The position numbers and the translations under genes were made by a program. A stretch of DNA of 25,417 bases. Origin: a virus. Each line of letters starts with the position of its first letter. Position 1 is the stretch's first letter. The DNA lies in the IMG/VR virus record IMGVR_UViG_3300025310_000225, positions 1 through 25,417 of that record. The stretch is one strand, 5' to 3'. Of the stretch, positions 5,696-12,984 are shown in pieces. Below the pieces are notes generated by a model, which did no database searches, was not told the origin of the DNA, and worked only from the letters and a program-made list of their open reading frames with translations.

Positions 5696-7084
5696 ATGAA
5701 CCTCCTCGACATCGCCTCTACATCCGGCCGCCAGTACAAGCGGGTCTCCTCCGTCAAGGGGGGCGAGTACCATGGCCCGTGTCCGGGGTGCGGCGGCACC
5801 GACCGCTTCCATATCTGGCCCGGACAGGGGGACTGCGGCTCCTGGTGGTGCCGCAAGTGCGGCAAGGGGGGAGACGCCATCCAGTACCTCATCGACTTTG
5901 AGGGAATGAGCTTCCCCGATGCCTGCAAGGCCCTGGGCCGGGAGCTCCCCGAGCAGCAGGAGGGGCGGACCCCGCGGGTCCGCACACCCGCCCCCGACTC
6001 CTGGCGGCCCCGCGAAACAGCCCCTCCCCCCGATCCCTGGCGGACGCAGGCCGAAAAACTCGTTGCCTGGGCTCACCAGCGTCTCCTGGAGAGCCCCGAA
6101 CAGCTCGCCTGGTGCGCCGCCCGGGGGCTTGATCTCGCGGCCGTCAAAAAATACCGCCTCGGCTGGAACCCCGGCGAAAAGGGCAAAGACCTCTACCGTG
6201 CCCGCGAAGCCTGGGGGCTCGACACCGTCCTCAAGGCGGACGGCACGGCCAAAAAGCTCTGGCTCCCCATCGGCCTCGTCATCCCCTGTTATCGGGACCA
6301 GGGGCCGGGGACCGAAGACCGGGAATTGCACCGGGTGCGCATCCGGCGCCCCGAGGGAGACCCCCGCTACTACCTCGTCCCCGGCTCCGGCACTGGCCCC
6401 ATGGTTTTGGGCACCGCCGCGCGGGCTTACGTCGTGGTGGAGTCCGAGTTAGATGCCATCCTCATACACCACCTGGCCGGCGACATCGTTGGGGCCGTCT
6501 CCCAGGGCAACAGCACCGCCAAGCCCGACGGCGCCGCCCACGCCCGACTCGGTGAGGCCCTCGCCATACTCGTCGCCCTCGACAGTGATGATGCCGGGGC
6601 CGCTGCCGCCGTCTGGTGGCAGCGGCACTACCCCCAGGCCGATCGCTGGCCCGTCCCCGTCGGCAAGGATCCCGGCGACGCCTTCCGGGCCGGGTGCGAC
6701 ATCCGACAGTGGGTAGCCGCCGGACTCCCCCCGGCCCTGACCCTTCCGTCATCGCGCGGGCCGGAGCGCTCCCCCCCCGTGCCGGTAGAGGCCCCGGCGG
6801 CGCCCCCGGAATCGGTGGTCCATATTATCCGGGCACAGGACGGCCGGGTAGTCCACATAACCGATGATCCCGCCGCTTATGCCCGCCTGGCGAGAGATGG
6901 GGCCATTGTCCTGGACAGCCGGGAGGTGGCCGTTGTCAAGCGCTCCGGCGCCACACCCGAAGACGCCGCCAGATTTCTGGACGTGAAGGAGATCTTCCCT
7001 GGCGCGCGCATCGACGACATCGGTCCCGCAGCCCCGACGCCCGAGCCGAGAAAGCCCGGCACCTGCTACTGGAGGAGCAAATGA
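5696..7084 (+). CDS. DNA primase, CHC2 zinc finger plus TOPRIM domain, 462 aa
   Basis: The zinc-finger cysteines are Cys29-x2-Cys32 and Cys52-x2-Cys55, in a Gly-rich context typical of phage CHC2/P4-type primases. The TOPRIM centre has Glu249 (in Val-Val-Val-Glu-Ser-Glu) and Asp296-Ser-Asp298-Asp299, the metal-binding acidic residues, and a Gly-Lys-Asp-Pro-Gly-Asp segment follows near residue 322. A Pro/Ala-rich linker (about 345-375) leads to a C-terminal tail of unknown role. It would make RNA primers for the adjacent helicase. The ATG at 5696 is preferred because AGGGA lies 8 bases upstream; a longer start would enter the iteron region. It overlaps the next gene as ATGA. Confidence 0.88.
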   Translation: MNLLDIASTSGRQYKRVSSVKGGEYHGPCPGCGGTDRFHIWPGQGDCGSWWCRKCGKGGDAIQYLIDFEGMSFPDACKALGRELPEQQEGRTPRVRTPAPDSWRPRETAPPPDPWRTQAEKLVAWAHQRLLESPEQLAWCAARGLDLAAVKKYRLGWNPGEKGKDLYRAREAWGLDTVLKADGTAKKLWLPIGLVIPCYRDQGPGTEDRELHRVRIRRPEGDPRYYLVPGSGTGPMVLGTAARAYVVVESELDAILIHHLAGDIVGAVSQGNSTAKPDGAAHARLGEALAILVALDSDDAGAAAAVWWQRHYPQADRWPVPVGKDPGDAFRAGCDIRQWVAAGLPPALTLPSSRGPERSPPVPVEAPAAPPESVVHIIRAQDGRVVHITDDPAAYARLARDGAIVLDSREVAVVKRSGATPEDAARFLDVKEIFPGARIDDIGPAAPTPEPRKPGTCYWRSK

Positions 7085-7428
7085 GCGAAACAGGCACCAA
7101 ACACGACACCGGCAAATTGGACTGGTCCGCCATTCCCCTGGAGGTCCTGGAACCCCTGGTGGCGGTCTTTGTCGCCGGGGAGCGCAAATATGGTTACCGC
7201 AACTGTCTGAAGCCCTTCGACAACGGCAGCCGGCGTTTCTTCGCCGCCGCCATGCGCCACGCCGTCAAGGCGCAGGCCGATCCCCTGTCCGTCGATGAGG
7301 AAACCGGCTGTTACGAAGAGGCCGAGGCGGCCTGGAACCACCTGATGAGACTGCACCACGCGCGCATGTCGCACGCCGCGAGCGCGGCGGACAGAGAGAG
7401 CGTGCGGATGCGCGGGGAAACGGGATAA
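7081..7428 (+). CDS. dATP/dGTP diphosphohydrolase-like protein (DUF5664 type), 115 aa
   Basis: The opening Lys-His-Asp-Thr-Gly-Lys-Leu-Asp-Trp, the Gly-Glu-Arg-Lys-Tyr-Gly-Tyr-Arg-Asn segment (about residues 33-41), a Phe-Phe-Ala-Ala-Ala-Met-Arg-His helix and a terminal Glu-Ala-x-x-Ala-Trp-Asn-His-Leu helix match the domain annotated as the N-terminal dATP/dGTP diphosphohydrolase, an all-alpha NTP pyrophosphohydrolase relative. Such enzymes trim purine dNTP pools in phage-infected cells, and a relative (MazZ) serves 2-aminoadenine DNA phages. No PurZ-like gene is seen here. It starts by ATGA overlap with the primase gene and so belongs to the replication operon. Confidence 0.7.
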   Translation: MSETGTKHDTGKLDWSAIPLEVLEPLVAVFVAGERKYGYRNCLKPFDNGSRRFFAAAMRHAVKAQADPLSVDEETGCYEEAEAAWNHLMRLHHARMSHAASAADRESVRMRGETG

Positions 7429-7430
7429 AA

Positions 7431-7979
7431 ATGTTCAAGACCATCGCCGAAGCACATCGCTATCTGGTCGAGCAAGGGTTCACCCTCACCGACCGCACCC
7501 TCGCCAACCACATCAGGCAGGGCCTGCTCGGCTGCGATAAGGACCGCCGGGGCCGGATCACCAATATCGATCACAAGGCCCTCATGGCCTACGCCCGTGC
7601 CCACCTGGAGAAGCGGGGCGGGGGCGACGTCTCTGTGGACTGTGACATCCATGAGGAGATCAAGCGGGAGACCCTGCGCAAGCTGCGCGACGAGAACAAC
7701 CGCAAGGCCGGGCTCTACCTCCTGAAAAGCGAGGAGGAACAGCGCGACGCCGCAGTGCTGGCCGCCTTCCGGCGCCACCTGGAGGCCGGGAGCCATGAGC
7801 GCGTCCAGTCGATCCTCTCCGACATCCTTGGCCACCCCGACATGCCCGACCGCCTCAAAAGCGACCTGACTGCCCGGTTGCCCGAATACGTGCACCACGA
7901 CCTGGAATTCCTGGCCGACATGTTCGACGCCTTCACCCGTATTGCGATACCAGACCCCCTTGAGGCGTCCACCCCATGA
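7431..7979 (+). CDS. Terminase small subunit-like protein, 182 aa
   Basis: Residues 1-60 form an HTH-type region that begins with a helix, then a Thr-Asp-Arg-Thr-Leu-Ala-Asn-His-Ile recognition-type helix. It is followed by a charged helical part with Glu-Glu-Ile-Lys-Arg-Glu and Arg-Asp-Glu-Asn-Asn-Arg, as in Nu1/DUF1441-type small terminases that bind the packaging start site and recruit the large subunit. The position immediately upstream of, and overlapping (ATGA), the GpA-type large subunit is the strongest evidence. The ribosome site is weak (GGGATAAAA). No cos or pac site could be identified. Confidence 0.75.
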   Translation: MFKTIAEAHRYLVEQGFTLTDRTLANHIRQGLLGCDKDRRGRITNIDHKALMAYARAHLEKRGGGDVSVDCDIHEEIKRETLRKLRDENNRKAGLYLLKSEEEQRDAAVLAAFRRHLEAGSHERVQSILSDILGHPDMPDRLKSDLTARLPEYVHHDLEFLADMFDAFTRIAIPDPLEASTP

Positions 7980-9886
7980 TCTATGCCCTTCGCCCTGCTG
8001 AGATCCGTATCCTCAAAAAGCGCGAGCAGCTCCCCACCTCCCGGTGGGCCGAACAAAATCGCGTCCTGAGAAAAGGCCCCAAGCCCGGCCCCTGGCGCAA
8101 CCACCGCAACCCCGCCATGGCCGGCGTCATGGACGCCCTGTGTCAGCCATGGGTGCGGGTCCTTGTCCTCATGAAAGGAATACAGACCGGCGGCAGTGAC
8201 GGCATCTACAACTTTTTGGGCCGCGAAGCCGACTACTCCACCGGCGCAGATAACGCCCTCGTAGTCCTCGCCGATGAGAAGAGCGTCAAGAAGCACGCCA
8301 GAAAGCGGATCATCCCCATGATAGAAGACTCCGCGAGCCTGGCCGCCATCAAGAGCCCCAACCCCGACGATACCACCATCTACAGTATCCGGCTGCAAAC
8401 CGGCTTCACCATTGAGATCGGCTGGTCTACCTCCCAGGTGTCCCTTGCCTCCGACTCCTACCGGATTGTCATCCTGGACGAGCTCGACAAATACAAGAGC
8501 ATCGTCAACGCCAAAGAGGCCGAAGGACGCACCAATACCTACGAAGATCTGGGGAAAAAACTCATCAAGATATCCTCTCCCGGCGAGGAAGACGGCCCCA
8601 TCTCCAAAGCCATGGAAGAGTGCGACGTCATCCATGACTATATCGCCTACTGCCCCGACTGCGGGGGCGGTCAGATCATGACATGGGACCAGTTCCGCTG
8701 GCCGGGGCAGCAGACCCTTGACGGCGGCACCGCCGCTGACCCCCGGGCCATCCGCCGCGACCGTCTCGGCTGGTACCAGTGCGAGCACTGTGACAGCCGC
8801 TGGGACGACCTCAAGCGCAACCGTGCCGTCGCCGCCGGAGAATGGCGGCCCCGCACCCCTGTCGCCCGCCCCTACGCCGTCGGTTTCCACTTTCCCTCAT
8901 GGCTTTCTCCTTTTGTCTCCATCTCCACCATTATCGCCGAGCATCTGGAGGCCAAGGACAGCCCCGAGGCCCTGCGGGCCTGGTACAACAACCGGGCCGG
9001 ACTCCCCTTCTCCGGCGTCGCTGCCGACGAAATCACCGCCGCTGAAGAGCTCTTCCGGCGCCGCTATCAGTGGTGGCCCGACGGCGCCCCGTGGCGTGTC
9101 CCGGCCCGGGCCTGTCTCCTCACCGCCGCCGTAGACATCCAGGATAACCGCCTGGAGGTCAAGGTCATGGCCTGGGCACGGGGATTCGAGAACTGGACCA
9201 TCAGCAAGCACCTCATCCCCGGTTCTCCGGCCGAAGACGCCGTGTGGGAACAGCTCGACGAATACCTGCTGCGCGACTGGCTCCACGAATCCGGCGCCCG
9301 GCTGCGCATCGCCACCGTAGCCGTAGACACCGGCGGCCACCATACCCAGGCCGCCTATCGGTTCCTTCGCTGCCGCCTGGGACGGCGGGTCTACGGCATC
9401 AAGGGGGCCTCAGACTCCGACGCTCCCCTTTGCCGCTGGTCCATGCCCAGCCGCAAGCAGCGCCGCCAGGTGCCGCTGCTCTTTGTCGGCACCGTCGCCG
9501 CCAAAAACGATCTGCACGCCTGGATGAAAAAAGAAGACCCCGGTCCCGGCTTCATGCACTTTCCCGTTGATCTGCCCTTTGAAGCGTTTCAGCAGCTCTG
9601 TTCCGAGCGGCCCCTTGACCAGCGGGACAAGCACGGCAAGAAGCGGCGCTATTGGGTCAAAAAGAGCGCCGGAGCCAGAAACGAGGATCTCGACCTCACG
9701 GTCTACAACTATGCCGTGGTGTCGTACCTCAATCCGAACTGGGATAAGCTGGAGGCGAACCTGGGAGCGCAGGCCCGAGCTACCCTGGGAGAAGAAGAGG
9801 CGGCGCCCCAGCCCAGTGCCGCCGGCAGGAAAAGAAAAGCCATCCGCAAGCGCAAGACCGGCTATGCATCAAAACTGAAGGGATAG
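7976..9886 (+). CDS. Terminase large subunit, GpA family, 636 aa
   Basis: The length and motif order match lambda gpA-type terminases. The ATPase has a lambda-like deviant Walker A in which the lysine comes first (Lys67-Gly-x3-Gly-Gly-Ser74), and Walker B Val-Ile-Leu-Asp168-Glu169. A zinc-ribbon pair (Cys-Pro-Asp-Cys and Cys-Glu-His-Cys, about residues 225-270) is typical of the family. The C-terminal nuclease domain shows Ala-Val-Asp-Thr-Gly-Gly-His-His near residue 448. It cuts concatemeric DNA and pumps it into the prohead. The basic Arg/Lys-rich tail (about 610-636) probably contacts the portal or DNA. The start overlaps the small-subunit stop. Confidence 0.92.
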   Translation: MIYALRPAEIRILKKREQLPTSRWAEQNRVLRKGPKPGPWRNHRNPAMAGVMDALCQPWVRVLVLMKGIQTGGSDGIYNFLGREADYSTGADNALVVLADEKSVKKHARKRIIPMIEDSASLAAIKSPNPDDTTIYSIRLQTGFTIEIGWSTSQVSLASDSYRIVILDELDKYKSIVNAKEAEGRTNTYEDLGKKLIKISSPGEEDGPISKAMEECDVIHDYIAYCPDCGGGQIMTWDQFRWPGQQTLDGGTAADPRAIRRDRLGWYQCEHCDSRWDDLKRNRAVAAGEWRPRTPVARPYAVGFHFPSWLSPFVSISTIIAEHLEAKDSPEALRAWYNNRAGLPFSGVAADEITAAEELFRRRYQWWPDGAPWRVPARACLLTAAVDIQDNRLEVKVMAWARGFENWTISKHLIPGSPAEDAVWEQLDEYLLRDWLHESGARLRIATVAVDTGGHHTQAAYRFLRCRLGRRVYGIKGASDSDAPLCRWSMPSRKQRRQVPLLFVGTVAAKNDLHAWMKKEDPGPGFMHFPVDLPFEAFQQLCSERPLDQRDKHGKKRRYWVKKSAGARNEDLDLTVYNYAVVSYLNPNWDKLEANLGAQARATLGEEEAAPQPSAAGRKRKAIRKRKTGYASKLKG

Positions 9887-9895
9887 GGAGGGAAG

Positions 9896-10147
9896 ATGGA
9901 GACACTGGAGCGGCACATCGAAGATCTGAAAGCGCGCTACGGCAACAAGACATTCTTCAGCTTCCGGGAGGTGGAAGAGATCACCGGGCTGAAGAAGGAC
10001 GCCCTTTACGAGCGCCTCTCTGAGGGGCTGCTGCTGGCCCATAACCCCAATAGGGCGCCGGGCGGTCGGGGGACACGGATACTGGCCTGCTCCGTGTGGG
10101 ACTACATCAGGGGCGGGGTGGTGCCAAAGGAAAAATGGGCGGAATAA
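9896..10147 (+). CDS. Small helix-turn-helix protein, 83 aa
   Basis: A Phe-Ser-Phe-Arg-Glu-Val-Glu-Glu-Ile-Thr-Gly-Leu segment followed by Lys-Lys-Asp-Ala-Leu-Tyr-Glu-Arg gives a MerR/excisionase-like HTH at about residues 21-48, then a short basic wing. It resembles the early gene at 361 in design but not closely in sequence. A strong AGGGAGGG site precedes the ATG. It lies directly after the terminase and ends in a bidirectional terminator, so it is the last gene of the replication/packaging transcript. A DNA-binding accessory role in packaging or late control is inferred. Confidence 0.65.
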   Translation: METLERHIEDLKARYGNKTFFSFREVEEITGLKKDALYERLSEGLLLAHNPNRAPGGRGTRILACSVWDYIRGGVVPKEKWAE

Positions 10148-10177
10148 AGAAAAGGCGGGGGTACCCGCCTTTTCTTT
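10146..10177. terminator. Bidirectional intrinsic terminator
   Basis: AAAGAAAAGGCGGG (10146-10159) pairs perfectly with CCCGCCTTTTCTTT (10164-10177) around loop GGTA. Each strand ends in a U-rich tail. It lies exactly between the convergent HTH gene and hicB and overlaps both stop codons. Confidence 0.9.
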
Positions 10178-10601
10178 ACTCGAGGGAGAGGATCAGCCGC
10201 TTTCCCAGTACCGCCGCCGCCCGCTCAAGCTGCCGCAGGCTTGGCCAGTGGTGTGGGTTCTCCAGCCGGGCCACTGCCGGCCATGATGTGCCGAGCGCCC
10301 GTGCCAGGTCGGCCAGGCTTCGGTGCTGCTCCTCCCTGGCCAGGTGCACCAGCATGGCGCTCTGGATCGCGGCGCTCGGCGCGGCGTAGCGGATGTTCTC
10401 CCCGCCGGTCGCCGATGGCGCGGGGAGCTCCTGCCCCTTGCCGAGGCGGTATCCGATGATGCCCGAAAGCACCTCGGCCGCATTGAACGCCGCCTCCTCC
10501 GGGGTAGCCCCTTCAGTGAACGCCTCCTCGAAATCGACGAACTGCACGAAATAGCCGCCGCCTTCCTGGGGCTCCATGGTGTACGGATATTCTATTTTCA
10601 T
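10176..10601 (-). CDS. hicB: HicB-type antitoxin with helix-turn-helix, 141 aa
   Basis: Residues 1-60 form the HicB partial RNase H-like fold (an acidic Tyr-Phe-Val-Gln-Phe-Val-Asp-Phe strand, then an Ala-Thr-Pro-Glu-Glu-Ala helix). Residues about 85-135 contain an XRE-type HTH (Leu-Ala-Asp-Leu-Ala-Arg-Ala-Leu ... Trp-Pro-Ala-Val-Ala-Arg-Leu) for autorepression. It would neutralise the HicA mRNA-cleaving toxin and repress the operon. The ATG at 10601 overlaps the hicA stop as ATGA, fixing the start and showing toxin-first order. The gene runs against the phage late genes and ends in the shared terminator. Confidence 0.88.
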   Translation of the reverse strand: MKIEYPYTMEPQEGGGYFVQFVDFEEAFTEGATPEEAAFNAAEVLSGIIGYRLGKGQELPAPSATGGENIRYAAPSAAIQSAMLVHLAREEQHRSLADLARALGTSWPAVARLENPHHWPSLRQLERAAAVLGKRLILSLE

Positions 10602-10789
10602 TTCAGCTTCACTCCAGTCTGCCGCTCTATCGCCTTCATGAGGCCGATTCCCACGTCCTTCGTCCCGTGCACCGGCACCGGCACGCACCGGGGCGTCCCC
10701 TCCTTCTCCATGATGTGGTGGCTCCCCTCGACCCGGGCCAGCCGCCACCCCTCCCGCTCCAACCGCTTGATGATCTCCTTGCCGTTCAT
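10598..10789 (-). CDS. hicA: HicA-type mRNA interferase toxin, 63 aa
   Basis: The compact size, an N-terminal Gly-Lys-Glu-Ile-Ile-Lys-Arg-Leu helix, Gly22-Ser23-His24-His25 with the expected catalytic His, and a Val-Pro-Val-His-Gly strand followed by an Ile-Gly-x-x-x-Lys-x-Ile helix are all characteristic of HicA. It has a double-stranded RNA-binding-like fold and cleaves mRNA to block translation. It forms an operon with hicB, which it overlaps by 4 bases. In a prophage such a pair acts as a maintenance or phage-exclusion cargo. No clear SD is visible, consistent with low expression of the toxin. Confidence 0.9.
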   Translation of the reverse strand: MNGKEIIKRLEREGWRLARVEGSHHIMEKEGTPRCVPVPVHGTKDVGIGLMKAIERQTGVKLK

Positions 10790-10842
10790 GGCGACAAAGA
10801 TATATCAAAAAAGATATAGCGTAAAGCAAAAAATGCAACATT
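10790..10842 (-). promoter_or_regulatory. AT-rich promoter/operator region of hicAB
   Basis: On the minus strand TTGCTT (10829-10824) and GATATA (10806-10801) are 17 bases apart, a plausible -35/-10 pair that would give a very short leader. AAGATATA occurs twice (10798 and 10811 areas), and GATATATC is palindromic, so these could be HicB operators. The AT content is far above that of the surroundings. Confidence 0.4.
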
Positions 10843-10854
10843 AAAAATTTTTCA

Positions 10855-10884
10855 TCGGTTTGCGTCGGTTTGCGTCGGGTTGCG
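10855..10884 (+). repeat. Three tandem 10-bp repeats
   Basis: TCGGTTTGCG at 10855-10864 and again at 10865-10874, then TCGGGTTGCG (one change) at 10875-10884. The 10-bp period places the copies on one DNA face. They lie between the hicAB promoter region and the first head gene. Confidence 0.85.
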
Positions 10885-10924
10885 GTCTGGAAACAAACAG
10901 ATTTTATCTCCACAATCCCCCCCC

Positions 10925-11467
10925 ATGATGAACGAGCCATCGGAAATCACGGCGGGGGATCATATCACCTGGACGCGTTACGACGCGGACTATCTGCCTG
11001 CTGACGGCTGGACCCTGAAATACGCCCTCCGTGGTCCAGCGGCCATCAATCTGGTGTCCACTCCCGACGGCGATTCCCACATCATCGACATCCCCGGCAG
11101 CGCCAGCAAGGACTTTGCCCCCGGCGCCTACTCCTGGGCCGGCTATTACGAAAAAAGTGATGGCACCCGCGTCACCCGCTACACCGGCCGCATCAAGATT
11201 GCTCCCGACCTGGTCGCGGCCACCGTCGGCTACGACGGCCGCTCCCATGCCGAGAAGGTCCTCGAAGCAATCGAGCGCGTCATTGAAGGTCGGGCCACCC
11301 GGGGAGACCAGGAACTCACCTTTGACGGCAAGCGGATCGTCAAGATGACCGTGGCCGAACTGATCCAGCTCCGGCAGCAGTACCGCAACGAAGTACAGGC
11401 CGAACGGCGCCGGGCCGCAGCCAAGGCGGGCCGCAGAACCGGCCGGACCATCAAGTACAGGATGTGA
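10925..11467 (+). CDS. gpW-like head-joining protein with N-terminal extension, 180 aa
   Basis: Residues about 105-180 look like the gpW head-completion fold: an Ala-Glu-Lys-Val-Leu helix, a Gly-Arg-Ala-Thr-Arg-Gly-Asp turn, two strands around Phe-Asp-Gly-Lys-Arg, then a Glu-Leu-x-x-Leu-Arg helix and a very basic tail. Residues 1-100 look like a beta-sandwich domain that classic gpW (about 68 aa) lacks. gpW closes the head at the portal before tail joining, and the position between terminase and portal fits. ATG at 10925 or 10928 is assumed. A run of eight C lies upstream and no SD is visible, and TTG at 10880 is an alternative. The stop overlaps the portal region. Confidence 0.6.
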   Translation: MMNEPSEITAGDHITWTRYDADYLPADGWTLKYALRGPAAINLVSTPDGDSHIIDIPGSASKDFAPGAYSWAGYYEKSDGTRVTRYTGRIKIAPDLVAATVGYDGRSHAEKVLEAIERVIEGRATRGDQELTFDGKRIVKMTVAELIQLRQQYRNEVQAERRRAAAKAGRRTGRTIKYRM

Positions 11468-11469
11468 CC

Positions 11470-12984
11470 ATGCTCAGCTGGCTTGCCCGCAAGATTCACC
11501 CGGCAGCATTGGACCGACAGGCCGCAGCCGTCGCGCGGACCGCGCGCGCCGCCATCATGCCTAAATCGTCCGGTGTCCGCATGTTCAAGGCCGGCACTGC
11601 GGATCGCCTCTCCGAGTCCTGGAACCCCTCGGGCTACAACGTTGATTCTGCCCTGCGGCTCGGCCTGCGCCGGATGCGCAACCGCAGCCGCGAGCAGTTC
11701 TACAACAACGAGTACGCAAAGCGGTTCTATGGTCTCCTGAAATCCAACGTCATCGGTCATGCCGGCATTGCCTTGCAGGTAAAGGCCTTGGCGGCCGATG
11801 GGCGGCTCGATACCGTCGGCAACCGGGCGGTCGAAAAGGCGTGGAAGAAGTGGTGCAATCGGGGCAGCTGCGACGTCACCCGCAAGCTCTCCTTTATCGA
11901 CCTGCTGAAAATCGCCCTGGAGACCACGGCCCGCGACGGCGAAGTCTTCATTCGTAAGGTCAAGGGCTTCCCAAATGCGTTCCGCTTCGCCCTCCAGCTC
12001 CTGGAGGCGGACCTGGTCGACGAGAATCTGAACACCGTCCTTGCCAACGGCAACAAGATCCGCATGGGCGTCGAGTTTGACTCCTGGGATGCCCCCGTGG
12101 CCTACTGGATACTGAAGAACCACCCCGGCGATTACCTCTACGGCTACACCGTCGGTACCCACGAGCGGATTCCGGCAGAGGAGATCATCCACCTCTATGC
12201 TCCCGAATTCGTGCGGCAGTCCAGGGGCTTCCCCTGGGGGCACGCGGCCATGAGCCGGCTGCGCAAGATCGACAAGTACGAGGAGGCCGAAGTCACCGCC
12301 GCCTACGGCGCCGCCGCCAAGATGGGATTCTATGAGGTTGACCCGGCCGCCGATCCCGAGGAATACGTAGGAGAGGATGGCGAGACCGCCGAAGAGCTCT
12401 TGTCGGAGTTCGACCCCTTCACCATTGAGAAGCTCCCCCCGGGGTACAAATTCAAGGCGTGGGATCCTCAGCACCCCGCCGGCAACTATGATCCGTTCAT
12501 GTCCCGCATGCTTCGGGCCGTGGCCAGCGGTTTCATGCTGTCCTATCATTCCCTGTGCAACGACCGGGGCGACGCCAACTACGGTTCCCAGCGTGGGGGC
12601 ACCCTGGAGGACCGCGACGTGTTCAAGACCATCCAGACCTGGTTGTGCGAGTGGCTCCTCGAGGACGTGTTCCGGGAGTGGCTCCCCTATGCGGTCCTGA
12701 CCGGCAACTGCCAGATCCCGCCGTCGGATATGCCGCGCTACGGGGATGGCGCCACATGGAAGCCCCGGCGCTGGGACTGGATCGACCCCCTCAAGGATGT
12801 CACCGCCAAAATCAAGGAGATGGATGCCGGGCTCACCACCGCCACATCCATCGTTTCGGAAAAGGGGGAGGACATTGAGGACCTCTATCAGGAGAAGCAG
12901 CAGGAAATGCAGCTGGAAACAACCTACGGGGTAACTCTCGGCACTACGCAGAAAGGAGGGGAGAGCATTGCCATCACCGCTTAG
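11470..12984 (+). CDS. Portal protein, lambda family, 504 aa
   Basis: The sequence shows the lambda-portal pattern: an Arg-x-Arg-Ser-Arg-x2-Phe-Tyr-Asn-Asn-Glu-Tyr-Ala segment near residue 75, the helical Ile-Gly-His-Ala-Gly-Ile region, Ala-Arg-Asp-Gly-Glu-Val-Phe, and a distal Asp-Pro-x2-Pro-Ala-Gly-Asn-Tyr-Asp-Pro-Phe segment followed by Asp-Arg-Gly-Asp-Ala-Asn-Tyr. The length is near the family norm. It forms the dodecameric ring through which DNA enters and leaves the head. ATG 11470 is chosen because AGGA lies 7 bases upstream; GTG at 11464 is too close to it. The 3' end overlaps the protease start by 17 bases. Confidence 0.9.
   Translation: MLSWLARKIHPAALDRQAAAVARTARAAIMPKSSGVRMFKAGTADRLSESWNPSGYNVDSALRLGLRRMRNRSREQFYNNEYAKRFYGLLKSNVIGHAGIALQVKALAADGRLDTVGNRAVEKAWKKWCNRGSCDVTRKLSFIDLLKIALETTARDGEVFIRKVKGFPNAFRFALQLLEADLVDENLNTVLANGNKIRMGVEFDSWDAPVAYWILKNHPGDYLYGYTVGTHERIPAEEIIHLYAPEFVRQSRGFPWGHAAMSRLRKIDKYEEAEVTAAYGAAAKMGFYEVDPAADPEEYVGEDGETAEELLSEFDPFTIEKLPPGYKFKAWDPQHPAGNYDPFMSRMLRAVASGFMLSYHSLCNDRGDANYGSQRGGTLEDRDVFKTIQTWLCEWLLEDVFREWLPYAVLTGNCQIPPSDMPRYGDGATWKPRRWDWIDPLKDVTAKIKEMDAGLTTATSIVSEKGEDIEDLYQEKQQEMQLETTYGVTLGTTQKGGESIAITA

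Noticed and set aside
7081-7428. Evidence for a 2-aminoadenine (Z) genome
   Set aside because: The enzyme family is common in ordinary phages, and no PurZ or DatZ gene is visible in the window.
8171-8200. Large terminase subunit lacking the normal Gly-Lys-Ser/Thr Walker A, hence possibly inactive
   Set aside because: Lambda gpA also has a deviant Walker A with the lysine at the start of the loop; Lys67-Gly-x3-Gly-x-Ser fits that form and Walker B is intact.
10855-10884. CRISPR-like repeats
   Set aside because: Three 10-bp units with no spacers; far too short and directly abutting.
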